This document shows, one piece after another, positions 10,799-23,847 of a stretch of 64,000 nt of DNA (the first letter of the stretch is position 1; each line of letters starts with the position of its first letter). The notes beneath the pieces were generated by a model, which saw only the letters and a program-made list of their open reading frames with translations, was not told where the DNA came from and searched no databases. Made by a program: the position numbers and the translations under genes. Origin of the DNA: Mercurialis annua (taxonomy: Eukaryota > Streptophyta > Magnoliopsida > Malpighiales > Euphorbiaceae); assembly GCF_937616625.2 (NCBI RefSeq), contig NC_065571.1, positions 9,178,501 to 9,242,500 of the forward strand. Direction: 5' to 3'.

Positions 10799-13700
10799 CT
10801 AAAAGCAGAAGTAAAAAGATTTTAACATAGAACAGCAAGCAATACCTCTGGTTAGGCAACATCCCATCTGCCGATGACGCGAATCATCATCTTGCTCGTC
10901 AGATTGCTCTCCCCTTTTCACCCTTTTCTTCTTCTTTGTAACATGGTTTGTGGATTCGATCACGCTGTTACTTGAATTCTCAACTACTTGGACAACCTGA
11001 AAATGAATTAAAATATGCATGACATAGAAATTTAACAGTTTTTTGTAACCAAACTTAATCAGAACCAAATTTTATTTTGATTCGGTTAAAATAGTTAAAA
11101 AAAACTAGTTGAGATTTGTATGGTAGAAATTTTGGTTTTCAATTTTGATTTGGTTTCTCTACCATTGATTAACTAAACTGAGAGAGAAACTGAACTTCAA
11201 AAACATCTCCATTCTAATTAATATGCATATATGTAAACAGTACATATATAGTTTAGTTATGTAAATATATATATACACATATAAATCTAATTCTATTTGT
11301 AATTTTATATATTAACCGAAATAAATGGAACCAATTCGAAGAAAATTGCAAACTTTGGTTAACCAAACAAATTACTTTATCTTTATAGAATGGTTTGGTT
11401 TTATACTTTACTGAACTAAGTTAAACCTTTCACACACGTAATTGTCTTTGATGAAAATGAAACCATTTATTTGTCTCGTTTCTGATACCTTTAGTCTGTC
11501 TTCATCTTCCACATATGGAAGTAATCCAGTATTCTGCTCACATCGTTTCCAGTTAATGCCGTCATTGGCATTCCTCAAAGCTGCATCAGCAGTAATTGCC
11601 ATGTCTTGCTCAACTACTTGAGGTTTCTGCATCATAAGCAAGAGCAGTTGTATATATGTTATATAGGTAAAGAAACGAGAGAAAAATGATAATATGGACT
11701 GGCCGCATTAATTTAGATCTAATGTTGTATGTCACACTAATGCAGGTCTTTCCAGCATGTTATTAACTACTTTGCACTGAAATGGAAACTTTTGAAATGG
11801 GAAATACCGAAATGGAAAATGAGATTAGATTACAAATATAGAGTTTTGGAGTTTCAAAAGCATTTTGAGAGACGAAAATGAAACAACCAAAACGTAAAAG
11901 TTGAGAAGTTTCTATGCAACACATATATCTTCATTAATGTCATTATTAGCAGCAGGTATAGCAATTAAAAGAAATATACAAAGGAAACAAGCTATAGTAC
12001 CTCCGTTGTTGCATGAACAGAACAATTTGATGCAACCTTAAAACTCGTTGTTATCAGGGGACATCCTTCCACTGTCAATGTTTCTAGACAAGGAAATACA
12101 AAATGATAACCTCTTGGACAGAAATTGGTAAGACTTGGCAGTTCTTTCATAGTTAACCTCACCAGCTTTGCCATCAGTATCTCTTTTTCGTCATTGTCTG
12201 CTTCTTCATTACCTTCAAAAACTTCACCCAGCTGACCCGCTTCTATTAGTTCAAAATATTTTAGGCAAGGAAGACCTTCAGAGATTGTAATGGGGAAGAG
12301 TTTTTTCAATCTAATGCATCGGTAGACCCTAATGTGGAGCAAATTAGAGAAGCATACAACTTGAAAATGACACCGTAATGAAACATGATCCCTATTATCA
12401 TTATCCTGAACAATTACGTGCTCCAATTCTGCGCATCCCGTTATTGTTAAGGTTTTCAGCTGCCTGCCTTCAGAAATCGCAGCTGAACATGTTGAAGCCT
12501 GCATAAGAGATGCAAACTCACTTATTGAAGTCTATATGCAGGAAAGGTCATTTGATAATGCTTCAGTTTTTCTGTTTCTGATGAGTGTGCACAGTTATCT
12601 ATATCTCTCCGAGACTTCAATAAATGCAGACAGTACAGAAAGCAACCAACAGACATGAAATGAATTAGAAAAAGCAGGAAACTAAAATGAAGAGAGGACT
12701 GTTTTTATATAAACTGAAGTCTCTTGCTTCCATAATTTAGGCTGAAAATGATGAAGAGTACTTCATTACCTTATGAGGAGTAGGTATTTTGATGATAGAG
12801 TCCATAGAAAACTTGGGACATCCCTTAAATTCAACATGTTGCAAATACGGTAATACCGCGGAGCAATTTCCTGAGCTGAAGTAACCAGTCATCAAAGATT
12901 TTTCTTCTGATTGGCAGAGCAGGTTATCATTCTCAGGTACGGAAGCCGTGCCATTTTCTCTTTTGCCAAAAAATTGCTTTAATTCAGCCACACTTGCTAT
13001 GTAGATCTCTTCTAGGTAGAAAAGCTCTTTTGCAAACGACATTGGAAAGACATATTCTAATTCATCACACCCATGTATTTTGAGTGTTTTTAGTTTCCTC
13101 AGGCTGAGTGATTCCATGTGAGAACTTGATAATGTTTCTTGTCCCTCGTCATCCTTTTCTGCAATAATATGCTCAAGTTGTTTGCAATGGCTAATATCAA
13201 TTGTTTCTAGTTGCACCAAAGTATGAGCAAGCCATGGTGAGAAAATAGATGTCAGCCTATTGCAACCATCCAACTTTAAATAAGTCAGACTTTTGAGGTT
13301 TACATGGTGAGTGGGACCCTTCCAAATATACTCCAGTTCTGGTAGATGTTCCAACTTGAGGGTCAGTAATCGTGATAGCAATTCCTTCTTGGTTCCATCA
13401 AGTTCATCAAGCTGGAATGCCTCTTGTAAACTTTCACAATAATGAACTACTACTTTTTCCAGATTTTGCAATGCTCGCCACAACTTAGCTGGAAATATGA
13501 TAGTCAACCCATAGGATACAAAAATCTCAAGTGTTTGTAGTTTCTCTAGAAATTTCTGTGGTGGCTCACCGTCACATATTTCTTTCAGACTAGTTTTTCC
13601 CAAGTGTATCTGCTGTAAATTACTGAATGCAGCTGGTGGTACTTGCTGGTTCGTCGTGCTGATGAGGCAGTCCAAGTCGCATAAGAAAAAGTTGAGACTA

Positions 13701-16099
13701 ATGAGTTGATTAAAGCCCTTCTGATCTATGTCTGGAATGATGTTTTGGAAACATTCGGCATTGCCGTCCAAACGAAGATCATAAGCATTCAAAAACAACT
13801 CCTTACATGAATTCACTATGGAGACACTGCAAGGAAAGAAGTCGATGGATCTAGAGGTTGGATTTCCAGGTCTTGATGGATATTCATCATCGATTATACC
13901 ATGATTTATTTGGATACGATATCTATTCAAATTGGGGAAAGCAAAGTCCACAGGAATGTGATCTTTTGTGACATACAGCCATAACACAGCCAAATGTGAC
14001 AGTGAATTCAGCTCCATCAAACTAGCATTGATTGTCTGGTTGCTTGTCTCTTCAATCTGCCATTTCCTAAAGCTGGAGACTCCTATGTATAATTCTTCAA
14101 GTTTTGACAACCTCCGAATTGTGTTCGGCAGAATCCTTTCTAGTTTCTCACAACAGGTTAAATCCATTAACCTTAAATCACTTAGTTCACCGATTTCCTC
14201 AGGCAATTCTTTAATAGAAGAACCATGGAGGTTAAGAATCTGAAGACTCTTTAACTTTTGCAGTGATGTGAGACAGTTGATCTTGCAATTTTTCAGCCCT
14301 AGTGTCTGAAGGTTCGTTACATATTCAAGTGAATGTATGGATATTATCCCATGGGTTAAAGATAAGACTTTAAGTTCTTTCATTCCACTGAAACATGTAC
14401 TTGGAACATTGACATAAGCTTCATTCCCGTTAGTAGTATCTTCTTCTGTATCACTGGAATCTTCTTCTACCATAAATTTTGCACCTTTTCGACCCAATAA
14501 CAGTACTTTAAGCTCTGGACAATTCAGACCATCAGCAAGTTGTCTTACATTGCTGTCCATGAGAGAAATAGCTGTATACTTCTTCAGACTTTCTGTCCTT
14601 AACTGCTCCTCCAACACATTGCCAGATCTCACCATAAATCCACTCTCCACACTGGATCCAATCCATAAAGCAAAATCACGAATAATGTCATGCATTTTTA
14701 CATGTTCTTCCTTCTCTGTTTCTAATAGCATACACGAAGCTTTGAGGTCACAGATTGATTCAAACACTTCACTCCTTGTCTCTTCAATAGAACAAGCATC
14801 TTCATACAGTCCCAAACCAACTGCATATCCGACCAACTGCTCAATAGGAATTTCATAATCTTCAGGAAACAAAGAGCACATCAAAAAACAGAACTTGGTT
14901 TCTTTTCGCTGCAAATAATCAAAACTCAATCTCAGACAAGTATAAGCATTTTCATCTTTGTTAACATCTCGAATGTCCGTAAGTCTCGACGCTTTAAGTT
15001 TTCGAGATGCTAATTGCCACCCTTCAAAACTTTTACCTCTTAAAGCCCTTCCCAGTGTCACAATAGCTATAGGCAAACCCTTGCATTCTTTTGCCACTTC
15101 TATTGCCACGCTGGTCAAGGTAGAGGATTCATCAGGTAAACCTGCATTCTTTTTGAATAAGGCCCACGCTTCATCATCTGTTAAGACATGGAGTGGAATC
15201 TCCTTTTGACATTCCATAGAAGTACATACATGTTGAAGACGTGTTGTGAGAAGAATTTTGAGACCATTCTGATCATCATCAAATGGGATCCCTATATCTT
15301 TCAAGTCAAGATATTTCCATATGTCATCTAAGATTATCAGAATCTTCTTCTCTTGCTTCAATCTTTTCCATATTCTGTTTGCTCGTCCCTCTTTTGTCTT
15401 CTCTGGCATATACAAAAACAGCTTGTCTGCCAACTGATCTTGTAACTGTATAATGTCTTGAGCCTGTGACACCACAAGCATCAGAACTTTATCAAAAAGC
15501 TTCAATTCATTAGCTTGCTTGCCTACTTCTTTCACCAAGGTGGTTTTGCCCACACCACCCATTCCGTGCAATCCTATCATGCGGACATCGTTGTCTCTGA
15601 GCGCTTCCATAATCTGTTTCAATGCTTGTTGTGCTGATAAAGATGGCATAAAATCCTTGGATAATAATTCTATGCACGGGAGAGTAGAATGATAGGAGAC
15701 TCGCTGAAACTTTCCCTTGTCTTGCAGCTCGATGAGATTAGTTGTCCTCTTAGCAATTTTTCTGCTAAGACGGTATTGCCAAATCCAATTAGGACACCAA
15801 CTGATGAAGCACCTTTTTTCTTTCTCTATTTCGAGTTCCAAGTACCTAACAACTTCAATAGCTTTGCGTGAATCTTCCACCCATGCCTCCACATCTTTTT
15901 CAATGTCTTCTGTGTTTCTTATGGAAGCATCAATATCATTCCGCACCCGATTATGTGTCAGAGACAGTTTCTTCTCCTGCTTCTTGAGGTCTTTCACAAA
16001 GTTGTTAAAACAGAATGCATATCGAAGCTGGCAAACCACTGGCTCCACCAAAATTTCTGCGATCTTAGAACCGATGGAGATACCAATATTCTCAGCCAT
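10799..16099 (-). CDS. CC-NBS-LRR disease resistance protein (CNL, RPS2/At4g27190-like)
   Basis: Exon 1 (16099-12770) alone encodes 1110 residues. Phase-0 exons follow at 12498-12001, 11626-11489 and 10996-10799, giving about 1387 residues if exon 4 is terminal. The N-terminus is a coiled-coil type domain. NB-ARC motifs are intact: P-loop GMGGVGKTT (179-187), kinase-2 ILIILDDIW (253-261), KILLTTR (281-287), GLPI (341-344) and MHD (469-471). A long LRR region with NLR-type cysteine- and leucine-rich repeats runs through exons 1 and 2. The family acts as an intracellular immune receptor that guards host proteins against pathogen effectors. The last exon is Lys-rich (TKKKKRVKRG), resembling a nuclear localisation signal. 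A splice donor at about 16957-16958 (minus-strand CAGGTACGT) suggests a 5' UTR intron. No frameshift or stop was seen in exon 1. The extreme 3' end is uncertain because a possible donor (AGAG|GTATTG) precedes the stop. Confidence 0.92.
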
Positions 16100-17518
16100 T
16101 TCCCTTAATCAGATGCTGCAACCCGTATAAAGAATGTGAATTCTTCTGCTGCAACAGTAGACTATCATGTGAGAACCAAGAATGGGCAAAATGCTAAATC
16201 ACTGGTAAAATAATTTCAAGTGAATGTGAATGACTACGATATGTCTTAAAGTCTTGTTAATCTGAAATTACCCAAGCTTTTGATGAAACCAGAATCATAT
16301 CCTATTGTTAACAAACCTGCTATGATTATCCAACTACGTTTTTTCAAAAAGGTACTAAACTTTGATTATTTATTTTTCTCTTTTTGTTTACCAGACTTCA
16401 TTTTTGCGTTCAACGCTGAGTTTTTAATGAAATTCCAAAGTTATTTTTGCTAATATAGCTATTTGAGAGGAATATTCCTAAAATAGTAATAGTGATTATT
16501 GATAAAAAAATTGTTAGAACTTCAGAATGCATTTGGTGCATGGTTAAGACTATTAATTCCAAATAGCATGTGATGCGACTGATGTGGAGTATATTCAAAG
16601 ATATTCATATACAGCCACATTTTTCAAAATTAAACATGAAAGTTAAAATGCAGTATCCAAAAGGAAAAGAATTAAAACTCTGTATACTTCTGTATAGAGA
16701 TTCAAACTTCTCCCATTGATTCATTAACTAGGTGATTCGAACTATCACTAAATGGCTACAGTTACTCAAATGTGCTGCATACATTGAACAGATTTGCAGT
16801 ACGAAGTCAGATTAAGAAGCATACAGTAGACTGTGCATTACAGCTAAATTGACAAAATGAAACAAGCAAAACCCTAGACATCAAATTGATTCTATATATA
16901 ATCAAAAATGAAGAACAGACGGCCAAAAATAAGTAGCTTGTGCTGCACGTACGTACCTGTAGTGAAGGAGAAAGTTGATGGTGATCTGCAGTTGATGAAT
17001 GAAAATGAAAATCTAAAGAAACAAAAGGGCAGTAGCTATATGCCAGTCTTGAGTGTGACTTGAAGTCCACTGAAGAGTCATTTTTTATTTCTGGATTTAG
17101 GAGCATGTGCTCCCAAATTAATTAATTGCGAAACAAGACAAAAACCAGGTCAACCTATCAATTTTTTGTAGTCTATTCACCTAAAAACTTATAAACAAGA
17201 AGCTTTCAATTTTATCCCTAAACTGTATTGAGTCACAAATAGGAAAAAATACATTTATGTAGGGATTCAATGAATAAATCAACAAGATACAAGGGGCAAA
17301 TATGAATTTTGCCCATTTGTGACTCAATTTTGCCCATTTGGACATTATGAAAAATCCACCATGGGATTATGTGTGAAATAAGGACAACAAAGTCAAAAGT
17401 TAAAGCAGCTAATCACTAACTTCAAACAGTCACCGCCAATTGCAAAAATCACATAAATTTACCACCAATCTCATTTATTCCACTTTCTTCTTTTTGCTGC
17501 AACACCAAATACTGATTA
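16100..17518. other. NLR 5' UTR/intron and shared upstream region with phosphatase gene
   Basis: The NLR (-) and phosphatase (+) genes diverge from this stretch. The minus-strand donor at ~16957 places an NLR leader exon at roughly 16960-17100. At 17200-17345 a short inverted repeat (ATTGAGTCACAAAT ... ATTTGTGACTCAAT) and a direct repeat of TTTTGCCCATTTG are present. No ORF here looks real. Confidence 0.5.
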
Positions 17519-19728
17519 ATGGAATCAAAATTAATCCTCATTCTTTTTCTGCTCAATATTTTTACTGTCACTGCTGATTATATCAGACCCCCTCCTCGTA
17601 AAACCTTGCGTCTTCCATGGAGTTTCAAGCACCCCTCTCATCCCCAACAGGTTTTTCTTTCTCAATTTCATTGCTTTTTTTCTTTATTCTCTTGTTTTCC
17701 TATCTGGGTTCATCATTCTGTTTATAAAGTTGTTTTCTTTTACCATGATCCGATCTGGGTCTTGTTTTTTTTCCAAATTCTGGTTCGAATTAGGTATATG
17801 ATCTGATTCAATTGTGCCAATTTGTACTTTCTTGGGAAAAAAATTTGCAGGTGCATATTTCTTTAGCTGGGGATAAGCATATGCGAATCTCATGGGTGAC
17901 TGATGATAAATCTGCACAATCAACTGTTCAATATGGAACTTTACCTGGAAGATACAGTGCTGTATCTCAAGGAGAGAGCACTTCTTATACTTATTTGTTT
18001 TATAGTTCAGGGAAGATTCATCACACTGTCATCGGGCCGTTGGAACCCGACACGGTTTATTTTTATAAATGTGGAGGACAGGGCTCTGAATTCCAGCTGA
18101 AGACTCCTCCAGCTGAACTACCTATAACTTTTGCTGTGGCTGGTGATTTAGGCCAAACGGGATGGACTAAATCGACTTTAGATCATATCGATAAATGTAA
18201 ATATGATGTGCATTTGCTTCCTGGAGATCTTTCCTATGCTGATTATATGCAACGGAAATGGGATACGTTCAGTCAATTGGTTGAGCCGCTTGCTAGTGCG
18301 AGGCCGTGGATGGTGACTGAAGGGAACCATGAGAAGGAAATCATACCGTTCTTTATGGACGGGTTTCAGTCTTATAATTCTAGGTGGAAGATGCCCTTTA
18401 AGGAGAGTGGTTCGAGTTCAAATCTTTATTATTCTTTTGAAGTTGCAGGGGCCCATGTGATTATGCTTGGTTCGTATACGGATTATGATGAGTATTCAGA
18501 TCAATATAACTGGCTCAAGGTTAGTTGTTTCCTTCTCTCTTTGAATTGTTCTCTACAGCAAAATTTAGAAAATGTTACGAAAGATTAAGTTGAATGAGTG
18601 GATCAGAGAATTTTAGGCGTTTTCACATATCATGTGTGAATGATTTGATTTGATGGTCTTATAATAAATTAGCATATATTAACAAACATGTTTGATAAGC
18701 TCTCAGAGGGCATTTGGGAACAAAGTCGTTTGCACCTGTGTGGTTGGGTTTATAAGTTTTGTTAGTTGCATAGGGACTGGAATTTTAACGATATGTGCTA
18801 CATTTGGCGCATTATTTTCTAATTTTTTAGTCCCTAAAGTAATATTTTTTCGGGACAATTAATTGTGAATGCTAGATATCATGTGTAGTTCTGGTGTTCT
18901 GTTGTGAACACATACGTAGGTTGTGAGATCTTATTGTGATTTTTCTTTTCGTCTTGTTATTTAGGGGTAGCAAGTTTCATTTGATACACATTAATGAATT
19001 TTTTTTCTTATCACCATTTAAATGTAGGCGGATCTTGCTACGGTGGACCGGAAAAGAACTCCTTGGCTGCTTGTATTATTCCATGTGCCATGGTACAATA
19101 GTAACAAGGCGCATCGAGGTGAAGGCGATGACATGATGGCAGCAATGGAGCCATTGCTTTATGCTGCTAGTGTGGATATAGTGCTAACTGGGCATGTGCA
19201 TGCTTATGAACGCACAGTATGGTTCAGAACTTATTCTTCTCATTAATTTTCTAAGAATTCGTCTTATTTTATCTGGTGATCTGTTTGACAGAAACGTGTA
19301 AACGGTGGAAGGTCGGATCCATGTGGTGCTGTTCATATAACAATTGGGGATGGAGGAAACCGAGAAGGTTTAGCACAAAAGTAAGTTCTAAGTTTTGGGT
19401 TTGAAGATTGAATTTAAAATTGTAATTAGACATTTCATATAAGAAAAATTGTCTTACTAATATTTTCGTCAGTATAGCTTACTCTTTGAACCTTTTATGC
19501 CTCGACAGATACGTGAGTCCACAGCCAGAGTGGTCAGTCTTCCGCGAGGCAAGTTTCGGCCATGGTGAGCTCAAATTAGCCAACTCAACTCATGCCTTCT
19601 GGACTTGGCACAGAAATGATGATGACGAACCTGTTAGGTCTGATCAGGTCTGGATAACATCTTTGGTCAGTTCAGGATGCATTGCTGAAAAGAGACATGA
19701 ACTAAGAAAGATTCTTATGGGACCTTAG
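17519..19728 (+). CDS. Purple acid phosphatase (PAP18/PAP22 group)
   Basis: Five exons: 17519-17650, 17851-18519, 19028-19216, 19292-19380 and 19509-19728. All junctions are GT-AG and in frame, giving 432 residues, the usual length of the low-to-mid-size plant PAPs. A hydrophobic signal peptide (MESKLILILFLLNIFTV) leads into a fibronectin-like N-terminal domain and then the metallophosphatase domain. All five metal-ligand motifs are present: GDLG (D143), GDLSYAD (D170, Y173), GNHE (N203), FHVPWYN (H286) and GHVHAYER (H323, H325). The Tyr is the purple charge-transfer ligand. The predicted enzyme is a secreted Fe(III)-M(II) acid phosphatase releasing phosphate from organic esters. Assignment to the PAP18/20/21/22 branch is from overall resemblance and not certain. 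Nothing in the sequence is broken. Confidence 0.93.
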
Positions 19729-20818
19729 AGTGGCCATGCACGGTTTTCGCTTTACTAGATGCGGATCAAACAACACTCTAGGATGCAGATCAGCTGGTGT
19801 AAATATTTTCATTGCTATATCAGTCATGATAGTTACTCATAGATATAGTGGACTGCTAGAAGTCCCTACTTTTCTGTAAACCTTAGTAGCAAATACATGC
19901 TGTCTGACTTACGGTCTGTTACAGGCCCGTCTGTTGTCACCCTTTTGTTTTGCTCTGAAGATACGAAAGCTTGCTGTATTTGTATGTGTACTTGTATTTT
20001 ATTGTAAGAGAACTCTTATAAAAATGAGATTTTCAGTTTGGTCCATTTAGTATGATATTCTTGCCCACGTTCATCTTATTCCCTTCTCCTTTACTAAAAG
20101 AGAAAAATTGATGTTTCTCCATTTATTTTCCTTATGTTTCAGATATAGCTTTAAGAAACCATTGTTCACCTTCAAAGATGGGATTTTCTTTCAATTTCAA
20201 CTGATGAAGAGGAATGAGCAAAAACCTAACCAAACAATTTTTTTTAATTCAAACCGAATTAATAAATTAGGTTCGGTTGCTATCATCTTTGGTTCACTTT
20301 TTCTGTTTAGGACTAAAAAAATTGAAAAAACTAAATATATTAAAATTTGCTAAATATATTAGTAAATCTTGAAATGTCAATAATTATGTTCTACAATGAT
20401 ACAAGATCAACACATTTGATTTACTAGCAAAGAGTATAATAATTTTTAACATGATGTAGATATTATTAGCTGGCAGGGACATTTTTTCCGAAATGCTCCC
20501 TAACCTAGGACGACCTCGTGTCGAGTAACATGGAGGAAAGCAGGTAAATTCTCTATATAAGCACAGAAATTCCACAAGGGATGCCGTAACTGGACCTTCT
20601 CGTCTCGTTTGGAAAAGCAAACATGGGGACATGGCAAAGGATGAATACTGTCAACTTTGTCTTACAATGATGCGTTTCAAAGCATGGCTCGACTCAATCC
20701 ACCAGCATCGTTTAACTGCACGTCGGAGCTAGACAGCACATAAACTATGGTAACAGATGAACTCTAAAATTGTCTAGCAGCAAACCTATTTTGTCAATGT
20801 TATAGCATACCCAAGTAT
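19729..20818. other. Convergent 3' region between phosphatase and CRM genes
   Basis: 3' UTRs of the two convergent genes. Around 20230-20350 there is a short dispersed-repeat stretch with AACCGAATT / GGTTCGGTT motifs. No gene seen. Confidence 0.5.
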
Positions 20819-22470
20819 CTAAGGGTTCATCAAGGCGGCGACTGGATCCTGGTTCTGATCTCTTTTGCCTCTCCAGAGTATAATCTGCTCATCCTTGAAT
20901 AAAAGAGGAACACAAGGAACCAAATCCTAAATTTGAGAAGAAAAATAGCGCAAAAATTAGAACAAATAAGTCCCGTCCAGAAAATCAATGACTAAGATAA
21001 GCATATGAAAACATTTTCTTTTTGACACACCTTTAACTTTACACCAATCTGTTTACAGTCACTGGAGCCAGTATATGTGCAGTCTAGTCTCACAACTTCT
21101 TCAGTCTCAAAGGCCTCCCTCAATCTCTCCACGACATTCACATACACACCATTCCTGGCTGAATAGAAGTTGCCCCATTCAGAAAATTCCCAATTCTTGA
21201 CAAATTCAACAGTTATTATAATATGAAGAATGAGAAGCAGCAGTTTTATCCAAATATTAAGATTTCAAATAGCTTACTGAGTTTCATTAGTGCCGGAGAA
21301 GTTAACCCTCTATTTCTCATCTCTTTTGTTTCTTCAAACGTTAGACCATCAGCTACATTCTTAACAAGCTTTGGATATATCGGAGCATAAGGCTTCCACA
21401 GCATGGTTGGAATAACAGGCCGGTTCTTGGGATCATAGTTTCGACCACGGTATACAAGAAGGACATTGATATGCCTGTAAATAATCTTCCCACCAGATTT
21501 ATCCTAGACATCACCAACCACATCAGAATTAATCTCCAAAAACTCGTACAGAAACTAGAAAATCAATCGTAATAAGCCACACACCTCAAGGTGGAAGCAC
21601 ACATTATCCATATCAAGAGTTGGCACTCCCAAACATTTGATCCTCACAGCTTCGGCTCTCTTCCAGTGATTGTGAATATCATCCAACATGTTGTGAGTAA
21701 CTCCCCCCTTCCCTAACATAAAAAAGGAACCATCAAGACCCGTGAACATCCGATTTCCGACATCAGAAACACCATTTGCTTGTCACCGAACAAATTTCAT
21801 TTGTTTTTTGTGATGTATGTTGCAGTTAGATGATTTCATTTCTTTCAAAATAACTTATTTTTTAACTAAAATGATTTAAGAATTAACAGCTTATACACTT
21901 ACAAAAACAAAATGAACTGACTAAATAGAATCCATTTTATATACACAAAACAAACGATAAGAATTTACCTAAATTAATTTGCCTAGAACAATCACTGTGC
22001 CTGTACCGCTCCACAAGCTCCTCCACCTCCTCTTCCGTGAGTGGATCACCAAGAATCCGACTCCTCTCCTCCATTCTTCTTTCCATATCCACCTCCGCCT
22101 GAACCGGAGCAGCAGTACCCGTCCATTTCCTATCGAGCCGACCCGGTCCGAACGGCGAAAACCGTTTCGGTTCCCGATACCCAATTGGCTCAATGGCTGG
22201 ATTGGATTCTGAATACGAGTATCTGAAATCAAAAGGAAGGTCCGATTTCAACGGGAGTTTCGGGTCATTATCATCCGAGTCTGGTAGTTCTATTGGCGCC
22301 TTTTTCGTCTTCAGTTTGGATTTTGCGGGTTTGGACTTGAGAGTAAAAGGTGGATCATATGGGTCTTGAGAGAGTGTATGATTAAAGAAATAAGTGAAAT
22401 AATTGAATTGTAAATATTTGGGGTTTTGGGTTAGGGTTTTATGAAGCAAAGAAATAAACTTTACTGGCAT
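20819..22470 (-). CDS. CRM-domain (CRS1-YhbY) protein, CRS2-associated factor, mitochondrial type
   Basis: Exons on the minus strand: 22470-21969, 21712-21585, 21503-21278, 21158-21031 and 20926-20819. All are in frame and end in TAG, giving 363 residues. A basic, hydroxylated N-terminus (MPVKFISLLHKTLTQ) fits a mitochondrial presequence. The region with DPPFTLKSKPAKS and the Pro/Arg-rich block is typical of CAF proteins. The single CRM domain spans exons 2 to 3 (VTHNMLDDIHNHWKRAEAVRIKCLG and KIIYRHINVLLVYRGRNYDPK). It ends in the CAF-specific segment NGVYVNVVERLREAF and the C-terminal LVPCVPLLFKDEQIILWRGK. CAF proteins bind RNA and the peptidyl-tRNA-hydrolase-like CRS2 and help splice organellar group II introns; single-CRM mitochondrial versions act on mitochondrial introns. 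The DTW gene lies directly upstream on the same strand, 385 bp away. Confidence 0.93.
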
Positions 22471-22854
22471 TTGGTTAGTGTTAGAAAAAAACCAAAGAGA
22501 GTAAGCAATGAACTCCTGAATTTAAAAAAGAGAGCTACATATATGAACCATTAAAGGGCAGAATTAATTTGGAAGAATACAATTTCAAAAAGAATATTGA
22601 CATTGTATCTCAAATTTCTGTTCTTTTATGCAAAATGGCCCCGTTATGTTTGATTGAAAACGACTATAGACTATACAATTTAAAAGCGCAAACAATGTTT
22701 GAATATTTTTTGAAGAATGAGATTAAATCGTTATAAAAATAAAACGATTAGATTTAATATACGAATAATTCAAAGTAAATTACATTATTTTCTTGAAGAT
22801 CAAGAACAAATTGCAAGAAGAGTGCTTTGATTTGAAAATTGCCCACGATCATTA

Positions 22855-23847
22855 TCACCATGATGGAGAAATTTTGCTCAGTCTCTCATTCTTACATCTC
22901 CTTTGATCACCAACCATGGACTCGAAAACATCTAAAAGATTATCCAAACCATCAACATCATCCTCTCCAACTGCTTTCAATGCATAAACAATACTTTCAA
23001 TAGTAGACAAACAACCCGCATTTGGTTGATGTCTGACTTCATTATACAAGCTCAATTTGTCCAAATCCAACTTCAAATGTGGCACAAACTTCAACCATGG
23101 ATTTTCTTTATACATTCTCTTTGCTTTAGACCATGTCCCATCCAACACAATCAAGTTCTTTACCTCAAATTTCATTTCTTTGAGCTCACTAACACCAACT
23201 GCAGCTTCACTTGGAAATAGAAGTACTGATCCAGATGGTACCGTTACTTCAAATTCTTGATTTTCCTCCAAATCTAGCTTTTTAAGCAGTTTTTTAACTG
23301 TAAATCCCTTTGATATAGCATCAACAGCTAAATCAGAAGCTAAAATGTGATTAAAAGCTAGCTTTTCCTCTATATTACCAATTTCTCCATATTTGCTGAT
23401 GCTAAAAGAAATGCATTCATTATCACTACCCAAACCCGAATCTTCGTAAAGATCCGGACTTTCCGATTCGTTTAAACCCGAACCTGACTTGAGCATCTCA
23501 ATATCGAACTGGGCAGTGAAATTAACATCAGAAACAGTGACCAGAGTTAGATTTTGAAGTCCTAGTTTTGCTATTCTGACAGAATTAAGAGGGTGTTTTT
23601 TCTCTAAGCTGTGGTGAAGAATAGTCACGCCCACTTTGTTTTCAAGACCCGGATTCTGGATCCGAGTGCAGAGGCAGAGTTGTAGTGGTTTGGAGCAAGA
23701 TGGGCAAGTGGGTCGTTTGGAATTGGATTGGGATACTGCCATTGTTAGGGTTTTAGGAGGGTTAGAACTCGGGCAGTGGTGATGGAGAAGGGGCTTGAGG
23801 ATTGACAAGAATTGGCCGTTTCGGGTCGGTAATCGGATCCGTGCCAT
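22855..23847 (-). CDS. tRNA-uridine aminocarboxypropyltransferase (DTW domain)
   Basis: An intronless ORF of 330 residues. It has the DTW-family layout. An N-terminal zinc-binding cysteine cluster (CPSC at 48-51, CLC at 58-60) is followed by HHSLEKKHPLNS, then VLLFPSE. The name-giving motif appears as LDGTWSKAKRM (DGTW at 246-249) and is followed by RHQPNAGCLSTIES (272-285). TapT/DTWD1/DTWD2 enzymes transfer the 3-amino-3-carboxypropyl group of SAM to uridine in the tRNA D-loop, giving acp3U. An acidic, Ser-rich insert (about residues 121-160) splits the N-terminal half. A second Met at residue 36 (MAVSQ) could be the start; the extra 35 residues are basic and could act as an organelle presequence. 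Both starts are possible. Confidence 0.92.
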   Translation of the reverse strand: MARIRLPTRNGQFLSILKPLLHHHCPSSNPPKTLTMAVSQSNSKRPTCPSCSKPLQLCLCTRIQNPGLENKVGVTILHHSLEKKHPLNSVRIAKLGLQNLTLVTVSDVNFTAQFDIEMLKSGSGLNESESPDLYEDSGLGSDNECISFSISKYGEIGNIEEKLAFNHILASDLAVDAISKGFTVKKLLKKLDLEENQEFEVTVPSGSVLLFPSEAAVGVSELKEMKFEVKNLIVLDGTWSKAKRMYKENPWLKFVPHLKLDLDKLSLYNEVRHQPNAGCLSTIESIVYALKAVGEDDVDGLDNLLDVFESMVGDQRRCKNERLSKISPSW

